Source: Paenibacillus aquistagni (GTDB lineage: Bacteria > Bacillota > Bacilli > Paenibacillales > Paenibacillaceae). Taken from it: 64,000 nucleotides of DNA. Below the pieces are notes generated by a model, which worked only from the letters and a program-made list of their open reading frames with translations, was not told the DNA's origin and searched no databases. This document shows positions 1 to 11,678 of the stretch, one piece after another. The position numbers were made by a program, and so were the translations under genes. Position 1 is the stretch's first letter, and every line of letters begins with the position of its first letter. The stretch lies in the NCBI RefSeq assembly GCF_900177815.1, contig NZ_FXAZ01000010.1, positions 1 through 64,000 on the forward strand. The letters run 5' to 3'.

Positions 1-93
1 TTCCACGCGTACCCATCTCGAACACGACCGTTAAGCCTTTCAGCGCCGATGGTACTTGGACCGCAGGGTCCTGGGAGAGTAGGACGTTGCCAA
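1..93 (+). rRNA. rrf: 5S ribosomal RNA, 3' part (5' end outside window)
   Basis: The window starts inside a 5S rRNA. The visible part carries the conserved stretch around CCATCTCGAACACG and ends with the typical 3' strand GGGAGAGTAGGACGTTGCCAAGC. A rho-independent terminator follows about 10 bases later, so this is the last gene of an rRNA operon. The 5' end and the 16S and 23S genes must lie to the left. Its position before guaB and dacA matches rrnO of B. subtilis. The 3' end is placed to within about two bases. Confidence 0.95.
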
Positions 94-103
94 GCAAGAA
101 TTG

Positions 104-131
104 CCCACTGACAACAGTCAGTGGGTTTTTC
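104..131 (+). terminator. rRNA operon terminator
   Basis: A 9-bp perfect stem (CCCACTGAC at 104-112 and GTCAGTGGG at 117-125) with a four-base loop is followed by a run of T. It lies directly after the 5S rRNA. Confidence 0.93.
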
Positions 132-2041
<1,910 letters not shown>

Positions 2042-2081
2042 GAAGAATTGGCGTACATCAAATTACCATATTTTCGACAGT

Positions 2082-2114
2082 AAAAGACAAGGATTGTATC
2101 CTTGTCTTTTTTTT
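2082..2114 (+). terminator. guaB terminator
   Basis: A 12-bp perfect stem (AAAAGACAAGGA 2082-2093, TCCTTGTCTTTT 2099-2110) with a five-base loop runs into an eight-base T tract. Confidence 0.95.
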
Positions 2115-2127
2115 GTCTGCTGGGCTA

Positions 2128-2136
2128 TGTTAGAAT
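2128..2136 (+). promoter_or_regulatory. candidate extended -10 promoter of dacA
   Basis: TGT followed by TAGAAT (2131-2136) gives an extended -10 element about 40 bases before the dacA start. No good -35 is present because that region is the guaB terminator. This is a guess from position and motif. Confidence 0.4.
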
Positions 2137-2176
2137 AACTTCATGTGGTTTATTAGATGGGAGAGGAGTTGACGAG

Positions 2177-3589
2177 GTGTTTAAACACAGCGATACAACT
2201 AGAAAGACGAACAAACGTAAATGGAAGCGCGCGGTTGCCTTTGTAACTGCGGTTCAAATATTATCTTTTGCATTACTTCCAACGGCGGGAATGGTGGCAG
2301 CCTTGGGAGATCAAGTTCTTGTCGCGCAAGGGGAAAAGGCGACGGAGAATAAGCCGGCACCAGGTCAGAATGCTGCCGGACCGACCAAAGAGTCCTTAGG
2401 GCTTAATGTCAAATCGGCGATTCTGATGGAAGCAAGCACAGGGCAAATTGTTTTCAACTATAATGCTGACAATGCGCTTCCTCCAGCAAGTATGACAAAG
2501 ATGATGTCCGAGTACATCGTGATGGAGAAAGTAAAGAGCGGTGAGATTACTTGGGAAACAGAGGTTACCGCGAGCGAGAACGCGTCTTTGACAGGGGGCT
2601 CTCGTATTTTCTTGGCTCAAGGAGACAAGCATACCGTCAAGGATCTGTATATTGCGATGGCGATCGGCTCAGCCAATGATGCGACCGTGGCGCTTGCAGA
2701 GCAAATTGCAGGCTCAGAGCAGGAATTTGTGAAGATCATGAATGACACAGCCAAGAAGCTTGGCATGGAGACTGCTCACTTTATTAATTCTACAGGCTTG
2801 GGACGCGATGATATGCCGGACAAGTTCAAGCCGCAATCCAAGGAAGAGACCGTTATGTCGGCAACAGACGTTGCAAAGCTGGTCCGTGCTATTGTGGTTG
2901 ATCATCCTGAGTTCAACCAATTTACTACAATTCAAAATTATAAATTCCGTGAGCGCGATCAATCCCCTATCGTCAACCTGAACTGGATGCTAGAAGCGAA
3001 TAAGGATGTGCCAAGCTTCAAGCGCTATGCTTATCAAGGCCTTGATGGCATGAAGACAGGCTTTACGGATGAAGCGATGTACTGCTTCGCAGGAACGGCA
3101 ATGCGTGATAACATGCGCCTGATCTCCGTTGTAATGGGCACAGAATCCACAGGCGCGCGTTTTACCGAGACGGCTAAGCTGCTGGACTATGGATTTGGCA
3201 ATGTAGAAGTCAAGCAAGCGGTCGCCTCTAAGCAGGCCGTTCAAGGGCATGAGACTGCTCCGATCAAGAAAGGGGTAGATACTGAGATTGCTGCAGTTAC
3301 TGAAAGCAATGTCAGCTTCGTTACAGACAAGGGAACGAACTTTGATGATTCCAATCTGACGAAGGAAGTAAAGCTTATCCCAGAGGACGAGCTTGTGGCT
3401 CCAATCAAGAGCGGACAGAAGGTCGGTACGGTTACGTATACGTACAAGGCTAAAGGCGGCGAACAAAAGCAAACCGTCAATCTTGTTGCGGCTGAAGATA
3501 TGGAAAAGGGCTCATGGTGGAGACTCTTCTTCCGCGCAATCAAATATTTCTTCGTGGATTTGTTTAAATCCATTGGAGATTTGTTCTAA
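2177..3589 (+). CDS. dacA: D-alanyl-D-alanine carboxypeptidase (PBP5 type)
   Basis: Low-molecular-weight penicillin-binding protein that removes the terminal D-Ala from peptidoglycan pentapeptides outside the membrane. The 470-residue product has a signal/membrane segment at about residues 15-38, the SxxK motif SMTK (Ser105, Lys108), the SAN motif (Ser165) and KTG (Lys293). A C-terminal amphipathic segment rich in Trp, Phe and Lys (last ~22 residues) fits the membrane anchor of PBP5 proteins. The start chosen is GTG 2177, because GAGAGGAG lies 8 bases before it; a longer reading frame begins inside the guaB terminator and is unlikely. It follows guaB and precedes pdxST, as in B. subtilis. Confidence 0.95.
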   Translation: MFKHSDTTRKTNKRKWKRAVAFVTAVQILSFALLPTAGMVAALGDQVLVAQGEKATENKPAPGQNAAGPTKESLGLNVKSAILMEASTGQIVFNYNADNALPPASMTKMMSEYIVMEKVKSGEITWETEVTASENASLTGGSRIFLAQGDKHTVKDLYIAMAIGSANDATVALAEQIAGSEQEFVKIMNDTAKKLGMETAHFINSTGLGRDDMPDKFKPQSKEETVMSATDVAKLVRAIVVDHPEFNQFTTIQNYKFRERDQSPIVNLNWMLEANKDVPSFKRYAYQGLDGMKTGFTDEAMYCFAGTAMRDNMRLISVVMGTESTGARFTETAKLLDYGFGNVEVKQAVASKQAVQGHETAPIKKGVDTEIAAVTESNVSFVTDKGTNFDDSNLTKEVKLIPEDELVAPIKSGQKVGTVTYTYKAKGGEQKQTVNLVAAEDMEKGSWWRLFFRAIKYFFVDLFKSIGDLF

Positions 3590-3613
3590 AACGCACAATT
3601 CCGACAAAAGCAG

Positions 3614-3642
3614 TTGTGTATATGACATGCTTCATGTACAAT
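3614..3642 (+). promoter_or_regulatory. sigma-A promoter of pdxST
   Basis: TTGTGT at 3614-3619 and TACAAT at 3637-3642 have a 17-base spacer. The pdxS start lies about 60 bases downstream. Confidence 0.65.
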
Positions 3643-3703
3643 TAGGGCGAAATCTTAGGCTAACCTGATCAATCAGGAATGTGATGGTAGGAGGCAGGCA
3701 AGA

Positions 3704-4585
3704 ATGGAAACAGGAACTTCTCGTGTAAAACGTGGTATGGCAGAAATGCAAAAGGGCGGCGTCATCATGGACGTCATGAATGCAGAGCAAGCGAAGATTG
3801 CTGAAGCAGCAGGTGCGACAGCAGTTATGGCGCTTGAGCGCGTACCTTCTGATATTCGTGCAGCTGGCGGCGTAGCTCGTATGGCTGATCCGACGATCGT
3901 AGAAGAAGTAATGAAGGTTGTCAGCATCCCCGTAATGGCTAAAGCTCGTATCGGCCATTATGTTGAAGCAAAGGTATTGGAATCCCTTGGCGTAGACTAC
4001 ATTGATGAATCGGAAGTACTTACACCTGCGGATGAGGTGTACCATATTGACAAGAATGAGTTCACAATCCCATTCGTTTGCGGCGCCAAAGACCTTGGCG
4101 AAGCCCTCCGTCGTATTGGCGAAGGTGCGGCAATGCTTCGTACTAAGGGTGAGCCTGGAACAGGCAACATTGTGGAAGCGGTTCGTCATATGCGTCTTAT
4201 TAACAGCCAAATTCGCAAAGTACAGAACTTGTCTAAAGATGAGCTCTATGCTGAAGCAAAGAATCTTGGCGTATCCTACGATATCCTCATCGGTGTGCAT
4301 GAGACAGGCAAGCTTCCGGTTGTTAACTTTGCAGCTGGCGGTATCGCTACTCCTGCAGACGCTGCCTTGATGATGCATTTGGGCGCTGACGGCGTCTTTG
4401 TTGGTTCTGGTATCTTTAAGTCGGACAGCCCTGAAAAGTTCGCTAGAGCGATTGTAGAAGCAACGACACACTATACAGATTACACGCTCATTGCACAAAT
4501 ATCGAAGAACCTCGGTACGCCAATGAAGGGTATCGATATTGCGAAGCTCGATCCATCCGAGCGCATGCAGGATCGCGGCTGGTAA
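3704..4585 (+). CDS. pdxS: pyridoxal 5'-phosphate synthase, PdxS subunit
   Basis: Synthase subunit of the deoxyxylulose-5-phosphate-independent vitamin B6 pathway. It joins ribose 5-phosphate, glyceraldehyde 3-phosphate and ammonia from PdxT to make PLP. The 293-residue TIM barrel has the usual length. The VMAKARIGH stretch with the sugar-binding Lys (about residue 80) and the glycine-rich phosphate loops [13 protein letters not shown] are present. An AGGAGG ribosome binding site precedes the ATG. pdxT follows after 37 bases, so the two form an operon, consistent with the 12+12 complex known for this pair. Confidence 0.98.
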   Translation: METGTSRVKRGMAEMQKGGVIMDVMNAEQAKIAEAAGATAVMALERVPSDIRAAGGVARMADPTIVEEVMKVVSIPVMAKARIGHYVEAKVLESLGVDYIDESEVLTPADEVYHIDKNEFTIPFVCGAKDLGEALRRIGEGAAMLRTKGEPGTGNIVEAVRHMRLINSQIRKVQNLSKDELYAEAKNLGVSYDILIGVHETGKLPVVNFAAGGIATPADAALMMHLGADGVFVGSGIFKSDSPEKFARAIVEATTHYTDYTLIAQISKNLGTPMKGIDIAKLDPSERMQDRGW

Positions 4586-4622
4586 TCTATCGCGATTGTG
4601 CCAGAAAGAAGGGTAATAAGCA

Positions 4623-5219
4623 ATGAAGATAGGTGTATTAGCGCTGCAGGGAGCTGTAGCAGAGCATATTCGAAGCCTTGAGTCTGCTGGAGCGGAGGCT
4701 GTGGCCATTAAGTGGCCTGAACAGCTTCATGATCTGGATGGCCTCGTTATTCCAGGTGGAGAGAGCACAACTATTGGCAAGCTGATGCGCAAGTATCAAT
4801 TTGTCGAGCCCATCCAAATGTTTGCGAAGCAAGGCAAACCTTTGTTTGGCACTTGTGCAGGCCTGATTATTTTGGCGAAGCACATCTTAGGCAACCAAGG
4901 ACAGGAGGAGCCGCATCTTGGTCTTATGGACATTGAGGTGCGCCGCAATGCATTTGGCAGACAACGCGAGAGCTTTGAGGCAAGCCTGGCTGTCAAAGGA
5001 ATTGATGAGCCTGTCACTGCGGTGTTTATACGTGCTCCATTAATTGAGGCCGTACATGGCGATGTAGAGGTGCTTAGCACGGTGAACGACGAGATCGTGC
5101 TGGCTCGTCAGGGTCATCTCCTAGCGTGTTCCTTCCATCCTGAGCTGACGGAAGATAAGCGCCTTCATCAATATTTTATCGAGATGGTAGAAGAGTCGAA
5201 AAAGCGTTTGTCGGTATAG
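4623..5219 (+). CDS. pdxT: pyridoxal 5'-phosphate synthase glutaminase, PdxT
   Basis: Class I glutamine amidotransferase that supplies ammonia to PdxS. The 198-residue product carries the nucleophile Cys78 in GTCAGL and the His172/Glu174 pair in FHPEL, which complete the triad. The N-terminus ([14 protein letters not shown]) is typical of the family. It is co-transcribed with pdxS and ends before a rho-independent terminator. Confidence 0.98.
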   Translation: MKIGVLALQGAVAEHIRSLESAGAEAVAIKWPEQLHDLDGLVIPGGESTTIGKLMRKYQFVEPIQMFAKQGKPLFGTCAGLIILAKHILGNQGQEEPHLGLMDIEVRRNAFGRQRESFEASLAVKGIDEPVTAVFIRAPLIEAVHGDVEVLSTVNDEIVLARQGHLLACSFHPELTEDKRLHQYFIEMVEESKKRLSV

Positions 5220-5304
5220 TCGACTGACAAGGCTTTAACGGCGCAAGCGCAAGCTTATTTAGTTTGCAGCGTATCGCTTGGACTCTGCCTAATGAACTGG
5301 CAAA

Positions 5305-5353
5305 AAACACCTTGACCTTGTTTCCCTTTTTAGGGTAGGGTTAAGGTGTTTTT
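5305..5353 (+). terminator. pdxST terminator
   Basis: AAACACCTT at 5305-5313 pairs with AAGGTGTTT at 5343-5351, with a smaller CCCT/AGGG pair inside the loop and T-rich sequence after it. It is not a T-box antiterminator: no AGGGTGGNACCGCG-like motif is present before serS. Confidence 0.8.
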
Positions 5354-5355
5354 AT

Positions 5356-5374
5356 TTGACACACACTTTATAAT
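5356..5374 (+). promoter_or_regulatory. candidate serS promoter region
   Basis: A perfect TATAAT (5369-5374) lies just after the pdxT terminator. A perfect TTGACA (5356-5361) is only 7 bases upstream, so the two cannot work as one sigma-A promoter. TATAAT with a weak -35, or TTGACA with a weak -10 near 5379, are both possible. Confidence 0.35.
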
Positions 5375-5528
5375 AAGAAGATATGAGTGTTGGGCGAGAC
5401 AAGCCCTTTTTGTTACCATAATCGAATGTCTAAGGCCTAACATGGACAATGCTTCGATTTGGCGATAAAACCTACCTCTAATCGTGGGCAATGATATTTG
5501 AATGGCCGCGAAAGAAGTTTTTTCATAG

Positions 5529-6821
<1,293 letters not shown>

Positions 6822-6834
6822 TGCAGTAAACGAC

Positions 6835-6863
6835 TTGCTATGAAAGTAACTGCGTGCTATAAT
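6835..6863 (+). promoter_or_regulatory. promoter of tRNA-Ser gene
   Basis: TTGCTA at 6835-6840 and TATAAT at 6858-6863 with a 17-base spacer. A TG at 6855-6856 also gives an extended -10. The tRNA begins about 36 bases downstream. Confidence 0.8.
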
Positions 6864-6898
6864 ATTGATTGTTCGACTCGTTCTTACAATCAATATAT

Positions 6899-6987
6899 GG
6901 AGAGGTACCGAAGTGGTCATAACGGGGCGGTCTTGAAAACCGTTAGGGTGCAAGCCCACATGGGTTCGAATCCCATCCTCTCCGCCA
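6899..6987 (+). tRNA. tRNA-Ser(UGA)
   Basis: An 89-base class II tRNA including an encoded CCA end. The acceptor stem GGAGAGG pairs with CCTCTCC, the anticodon stem is 6927-6931/6939-6943, and the anticodon TGA is at 6934-6936. The long variable arm and the GGTTCGAATCC T-loop are clear. Its position after serS matches the B. subtilis order. Confidence 0.97.
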
Positions 6988-7003
6988 TACTTAAACCATT
7001 CAG

Positions 7004-7032
7004 CCACACTGTTCATAACAGTGTGGTTTTTT
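7004..7032 (+). terminator. tRNA-Ser terminator
   Basis: A 10-bp perfect stem (CCACACTGTT 7004-7013, AACAGTGTGG 7017-7026) with a 3-base loop is followed by six T. Confidence 0.95.
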
Positions 7033-7103
7033 GCTGCATTTCGAGGTATAAAAGGCTTGCTACGTCCACACACTGTAACTGTGACCAATGGAGGTGTTTG
7101 CAG

Positions 7104-7448
7104 ATGCATAGTGAGTTTGAACGATCAATTGAACAGACACAACTGGTGGCGGCTTGGCAGCAGACCTTGCCTACTACACTGGATCCAAGTGACCGAGCAA
7201 CGGTGATGGCGGATGAGGCTATTCCCCAAGGCCTTCGCATTCATATTGATGCAGCTGGTCATCAAGCGTACTCGTTCGACTTCGAATGTGCTTATGTCGA
7301 TCATCATGAGGTGCAAGTCAAGCTTGTTGATGTTGAGAAGGACGGCCGCCACATCGATGAGCGTACAGAAGTAATCCAAGAGCTAACGCAGAATTATATT
7401 CGCCATATCCACGAGTGTGCGCAAGCACTTCAGAACTTAACCCATTAA
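7104..7448 (+). CDS. conserved-looking hypothetical protein, 114 aa
   Basis: I do not recognise this family. The product is a soluble, acidic 114-residue protein with no signal peptide or membrane segment. Start ATG 7104 is supported by GGAGGTG at 7090-7096. Sequence composition (several His, Glu and Asp) is ordinary. It is the first of three short genes read in the same direction before sspP, with gaps of 23 and 27 bases, so it may share a spore-related operon. This link rests only on position. Confidence 0.7.
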   Translation: MHSEFERSIEQTQLVAAWQQTLPTTLDPSDRATVMADEAIPQGLRIHIDAAGHQAYSFDFECAYVDHHEVQVKLVDVEKDGRHIDERTEVIQELTQNYIRHIHECAQALQNLTH

Positions 7449-7471
7449 TGCTAAGCGAGAGGAGCATCAAG

Positions 7472-7639
7472 ATGACACGTGCAAAAGGAAATGTAGACAA
7501 AAATCTTAGCAACGTAGCAGCTGATCTTGAAGAAGCACCAGTGAACAGCCACCATGCTCAGCAGCTTCAGCAGGATCATAATGACCGCAGACATCAAGAT
7601 GCGCTGAATCATGATCATCCTGCATCAGACAAGGTATAG
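7472..7639 (+). CDS. small hydrophilic His/Asp-rich protein, 55 aa
   Basis: A 55-residue protein with no hydrophobic segment, rich in Asn, Asp, Gln and His, especially in its second half (HHAQQLQQDHNDRRHQ). Start ATG 7472 has GAGAGGAG upstream. It lies 23 bases after the preceding gene and 27 before sspP. The size, hydrophilicity and neighbour suggest a small acid-soluble spore protein, but it does not resemble SspO, the usual partner of SspP, so the function is open. Confidence 0.65.
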   Translation: MTRAKGNVDKNLSNVAADLEEAPVNSHHAQQLQQDHNDRRHQDALNHDHPASDKV

Positions 7640-7666
7640 CGTTGTTAAAGACCTGAAAGGAGGCCT

Positions 7667-7828
7667 ATGATGAGCAAGCCAAGAGCTGTACCCGTTCCAG
7701 AAGCTGAGGCCAATGGTCAACAGCATCATGCAGGCAACGATCGTGGTGCTGCTGTGCAGGAGCCGCTGTCTGGCTCTAAGAAAGTAAAGAATCGCAATCA
7801 TGTCGACCATAATAACCCTCAAGGTTAA
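7667..7828 (+). CDS. sspP: small acid-soluble spore protein P
   Basis: A 53-residue basic, Asn-rich protein made in the forespore. The core EPLSGSKKVKNRNH is the hallmark of B. subtilis SspP, with the same spacing to the C-terminus. The N-terminal half is more variable. AAAGGAGG lies directly before two adjacent ATG codons (7667 and 7670); either may be used. The gene is easy to miss because of its size. In B. subtilis sspP is cotranscribed with sspO; here the upstream small gene is different. Confidence 0.85.
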   Translation: MMSKPRAVPVPEAEANGQQHHAGNDRGAAVQEPLSGSKKVKNRNHVDHNNPQG

Positions 7829-7949
7829 GCCCATCTTAACTTGAATGCAACCTCGATGCATAACAGCAAGAAGCACACGATGCCTCTCGCTTATGCTCGG
7901 GGTTCTTTGTGCGCTGCGCCGTAATCATGCATACAGGGCAAGAATCCAG

Positions 7950-7955
7950 TATAAT
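7950..7955 (+). promoter_or_regulatory. candidate -10 of the yitT-family gene
   Basis: TATAAT at 7950-7955 without a convincing -35. Transcription would start near 7962, which makes an ATG at 7964 leaderless and favours the GTG at 7997 as translation start. Confidence 0.35.
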
Positions 7956-7996
7956 AAGTACATATGGATTATTTAGTGAAGGACGAGGTGATTACG

Positions 7997-8923
7997 GTGT
8001 CAGAACATTCAGGCGCAGCAGCACAGGTAGAACAGACGCCAATCATGACCGGTGCGAAAGTCATCAAGCACAAAGGCATGCACTGGACGGATATCATTCG
8101 AAGGGTCATTTTTATCTCGATCGGTGCAATGTTAATGGCGGTTGGCCTTGAGCTATTTTTAGTACCCAACCAGATGACGGACGGAGGCATAGCTGGGATC
8201 TCCATTATTTTATCTCATCTTACAGGCATTCCTCTTGGAGTCTTTCTTCTTGTACTTAATCTACCCTTTCTTATCATTGGGTATAAGCAGATCGGCAAGA
8301 CGTTTGCATTATCCACGCTCCTAGGCATTGTGGTCATGTCAGTCGGAACCATAATGCTCCATCCGGTTGAGCCATTTGTGACAAACAGCTTTTTGGCCGT
8401 AGTCTATGGCGGCGTCATCCTTGGGATTGGGGTAGGGATTGTGATTCGCTTCGGGGGCTCCTTGGATGGGACAGAGATCGTCGCTATTCTTTTTAATAAA
8501 AAGACGCCGTTTTCTGTTGGTGAGATTGTCATGTTCTTCAACCTGTTTATCATGCTGGTAGCAGGCTTTGTATTCACTTTTGAAAAAGCGATGTACAGTT
8601 TAATTGCCTATTATATCGCCTTTAAGATGATTGATATTACGATAGAGGGGTTAAATGACTCCAAATCGGTCTGGATTATTAGCGATAATCATAAAGATAT
8701 CGGGGATGCACTGTTAAGCCGCCTTGGACGTGGAGTTACGTATATGAGCGGTGAGGGTGGCTTCTCGGGTGATGAGAAGAAAGTGATCTTTACGATTATT
8801 ACGCGGCTAGAGGAAGCGAAGCTCAAGTCTATTGTGGAAGAGCATGACCCGCAAGCTTTCCTTGCTATCGGTAATATCCATGATGTTAAGGGCGGACGAT
8901 TCAAGAAGAAGAATATTCATTAA
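7997..8923 (+). CDS. YitT family membrane protein (DUF161/DUF2179)
   Basis: Integral membrane protein of unknown transport or signalling role. After a short polar N-terminus it has five to six hydrophobic segments (about residues 35-195), with the family signatures LFLVPNQMTDGGIAG and GGSLDGTEI. A soluble C-terminal domain (about residues 205-300) with the SGEGGFSGDEKKVIF stretch matches DUF2179. The length of 308 residues is slightly above the usual 280-290. I chose GTG 7997 with GGACGAGG upstream; an ATG at 7964 would add 11 residues. It is read alone, downstream of sspP. Confidence 0.9.
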   Translation: MSEHSGAAAQVEQTPIMTGAKVIKHKGMHWTDIIRRVIFISIGAMLMAVGLELFLVPNQMTDGGIAGISIILSHLTGIPLGVFLLVLNLPFLIIGYKQIGKTFALSTLLGIVVMSVGTIMLHPVEPFVTNSFLAVVYGGVILGIGVGIVIRFGGSLDGTEIVAILFNKKTPFSVGEIVMFFNLFIMLVAGFVFTFEKAMYSLIAYYIAFKMIDITIEGLNDSKSVWIISDNHKDIGDALLSRLGRGVTYMSGEGGFSGDEKKVIFTIITRLEEAKLKSIVEEHDPQAFLAIGNIHDVKGGRFKKKNIH

Positions 8924-9263
8924 TCATTCTGATGTGCATATAGTTAGGATTCTACACAAGCTCAAGTCCGACATCGAAATAGTGGTTTTGCAGCATGAAT
9001 GTAAAGACGATGAGTATTTTCAATGAAGTTACAATTTCTTGTTTTATTAACATTTTAATCATTCTATAAGCATTTATAGCAGCATTCGACAAAAATCCTT
9101 GATTTGTGTCGAATATTATGGGTACAAATAGGAACAATGTTGTGAATTTTCTTTTCATTTTCATGACATATACCCAGATGAACTATTTTCAAATGCAGGA
9201 AATTGGGTTAGACTTTATAGGTATGTTTGTTTAAATAGAAAATACTGGTTAGGGGAGTGTAAC
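8924..9263 (+). other. 340-base intergenic region with Spo0A-type inverted repeat
   Basis: No gene recognised. The region is AT-rich and contains the imperfect 31-base hairpin at 9084-9114 described separately. No clear sigma-A promoter for the following lipoprotein gene was found. Confidence 0.6.
9084..9114. promoter_or_regulatory. inverted repeat made of two Spo0A boxes
   Basis: The 14-base arms at 9084-9097 and 9101-9114 pair with one mismatch around a CTT loop. The outer ends contain TTCGACA (9085-9091) and TGTCGAA (9107-9113), each a perfect Spo0A box in opposite orientation, 22 bp centre to centre. No T tract follows, so it is not a normal terminator. It lies 150 bases before the lipoprotein gene. 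Confidence 0.5.
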
Positions 9264-10361
9264 ATGCGTAAGAAGTGGTTAACGGGTTCTTTAGCAGTCT
9301 TGCTGGCATTTGTCCTTGTATTGACAGGTTGCGGCGCTAAAGAGACTCCTAAGAATGCGCTGGAAGGTGCATTTATCAAGTCGACTGAAATGAAATCATA
9401 TGCTTTCAAATCATCTATTACAGTGAATGACCTGCAAATGGACGGAGCGGATCTTGGTGATCCTAGCGTTGCCATGGTTATCAATATGCTTAAAAATGCA
9501 GAGCTTACAATCGATGGCGTAGCACAGCTTGATCCAATGCAAGTTGAAGCTACATTGAATGTGGCTCTTAAGGGAGATATGGCGTTCAGCTTCTCCTTGC
9601 CAATGGTGATTACACCAGATAAGATGTACTACAAAATTCCGAACATCCCTATGCTCGGGCTTCCAGCAGATATTGTTGACAAGTACCTTGTCTTGGATAT
9701 GAAAGAGCTAGCTGAGCAAGCAGGCGAGCCTATCCCAACCGTTGATGTTGTGAAGACTCAGAAGTTCAGCAATGAGTTCCTAAAAGAAGTAATGGGCAAA
9801 TTCGACGAGAAGACATACTTCTCTGAGATTGCGGTGAAGGATGCGAACCTTCCTGAAGGCGTTGAAGCGAAGCAAGTGGTTAAAGTGGCGATTACGAAGG
9901 ATAACTTCGATCAAGCTGTAACGACGATCGTCAAAGATGCGCTTCCAGCTCTTATCGATCTTATGTCCAAGGATGAGTACAAAGAGTTGTTCCAAATCGA
10001 CCAAGCAGATCTTGATCAGCTGAAGTCCGAAATGACGGCAACTGACAGCGAGCTTAAAGAAGGCCTTGAGGAAATCAAGAAGTCCCTTACGGTTAATGAG
10101 CTTAGCATGACAACTGCCATCAACAAAGACGGCTACCCAGTATATCAAACGATTATCGGGAACGTAGACTTCAAAGATGAGACAGATCAAATGAAGCTTG
10201 TGGTTCATGTCAACACAACAACTTCGAATATCAATGAAAAAGCTGAATTCAAGATCGGCATTCCAACAGATACGATTACCATGGAGCAATTGCAGGAGTC
10301 TTACTTTGGAGCAATGTATGATCTTAGCGAGTATGACGAAGAGTTAGACGCGATTGAATAG
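9264..10361 (+). CDS. exported lipoprotein, 365 aa
   Basis: Membrane-anchored extracytoplasmic protein of unknown role. The N-terminus has Lys/Arg residues, a hydrophobic segment (residues 7-20) and the lipobox LTGC with Cys at residue 22. The mature part is rich in Met, Lys and acidic residues and alternates beta-like stretches, with no enzyme motif. It resembles the broad group of Bacillota lipoproteins with LolA/LppX-like folds, but I would not name a family. AGGGGAG precedes the ATG. Two inverted Spo0A boxes lie upstream and a strong terminator downstream, so it is a single-gene unit, perhaps sporulation-controlled. Confidence 0.85.
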   Translation: MRKKWLTGSLAVLLAFVLVLTGCGAKETPKNALEGAFIKSTEMKSYAFKSSITVNDLQMDGADLGDPSVAMVINMLKNAELTIDGVAQLDPMQVEATLNVALKGDMAFSFSLPMVITPDKMYYKIPNIPMLGLPADIVDKYLVLDMKELAEQAGEPIPTVDVVKTQKFSNEFLKEVMGKFDEKTYFSEIAVKDANLPEGVEAKQVVKVAITKDNFDQAVTTIVKDALPALIDLMSKDEYKELFQIDQADLDQLKSEMTATDSELKEGLEEIKKSLTVNELSMTTAINKDGYPVYQTIIGNVDFKDETDQMKLVVHVNTTTSNINEKAEFKIGIPTDTITMEQLQESYFGAMYDLSEYDEELDAIE

Positions 10362-10389
10362 AAAAAATATGTTATAATAACATAACATC

Positions 10390-10421
10390 AAGACCTGTCA
10401 TCTAAAGACAGGTCTTTTTTT
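10390..10421 (+). terminator. terminator of lipoprotein gene
   Basis: AAGACCTGTC (10390-10399) pairs with GACAGGTCTT (10407-10416), followed by a T tract. Confidence 0.95.
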
Positions 10422-10614
10422 CTTAACCAAATTAGGTTATCTTTGTAATAAGGAGAATTTCTTTTCCAAGGTTTGTTAGAGGAAATGTTATTTTGTCTCA
10501 AAAATTTAAGCGCTTTACAGGGATAACGTATTATCCCAATACAACCGATATATATGATAAGGCTTGAGCATGTGCATGATGGGATTCAACAAATTGAGAT
10601 GCAAAGGTGATCGT

Positions 10615-10791
10615 ATGACAAGAGAAGGCGCACAACGCATTGATGAACTGCGGGTTAAGCTGTATGAAGCAGCTCTAAGCAGCAGTAAGTTGACAGATCC
10701 GCATGTATTGCGAATCAGTGAAGAAACCGATCGGGCTATTGTGGATTTTTTGCTTAAGCAGCAAGCAAATAAAAAAGCAGCCTGTGAATAA
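10615..10791 (+). CDS. Spo0E-like aspartyl-phosphate phosphatase
   Basis: Spo0E-family proteins dephosphorylate Spo0A-P and delay sporulation. The 58-residue product has the family layout of two helices: IDELRVKLYEAA, then the loop TDPHVLRISEETDRAIVDFL, which matches the SxELD-type motif with Glu-Glu-Thr-Asp in place of Gln-Glu-Leu-Asp. ATG 10615 with AAAGGTGA at 10603-10610 is the best start. The 3' end lies 19 bases from the convergent tadA. It sits near a sporulation-type sensor kinase, which fits a phosphorelay context. Confidence 0.8.
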   Translation: MTREGAQRIDELRVKLYEAALSSSKLTDPHVLRISEETDRAIVDFLLKQQANKKAACE

Positions 10792-10810
10792 CAGCCTGCT
10801 GAAGTGGGTC

Positions 10811-11678
<868 letters not shown>

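Noticed and set aside
3632-4708. Long minus-strand frame (358 codons) opposite pdxS
   Set aside because: It is an antisense shadow of the highly conserved pdxS; the composition (many Cys, His, Arg) and lack of start signals are typical of such shadows.
10369-10383. Perfect palindrome ATGTTATAATAACAT after the lipoprotein gene
   Set aside because: It lies between the stop codon and the terminator with no promoter or gene to control; AT-rich palindromes of this length arise by chance.
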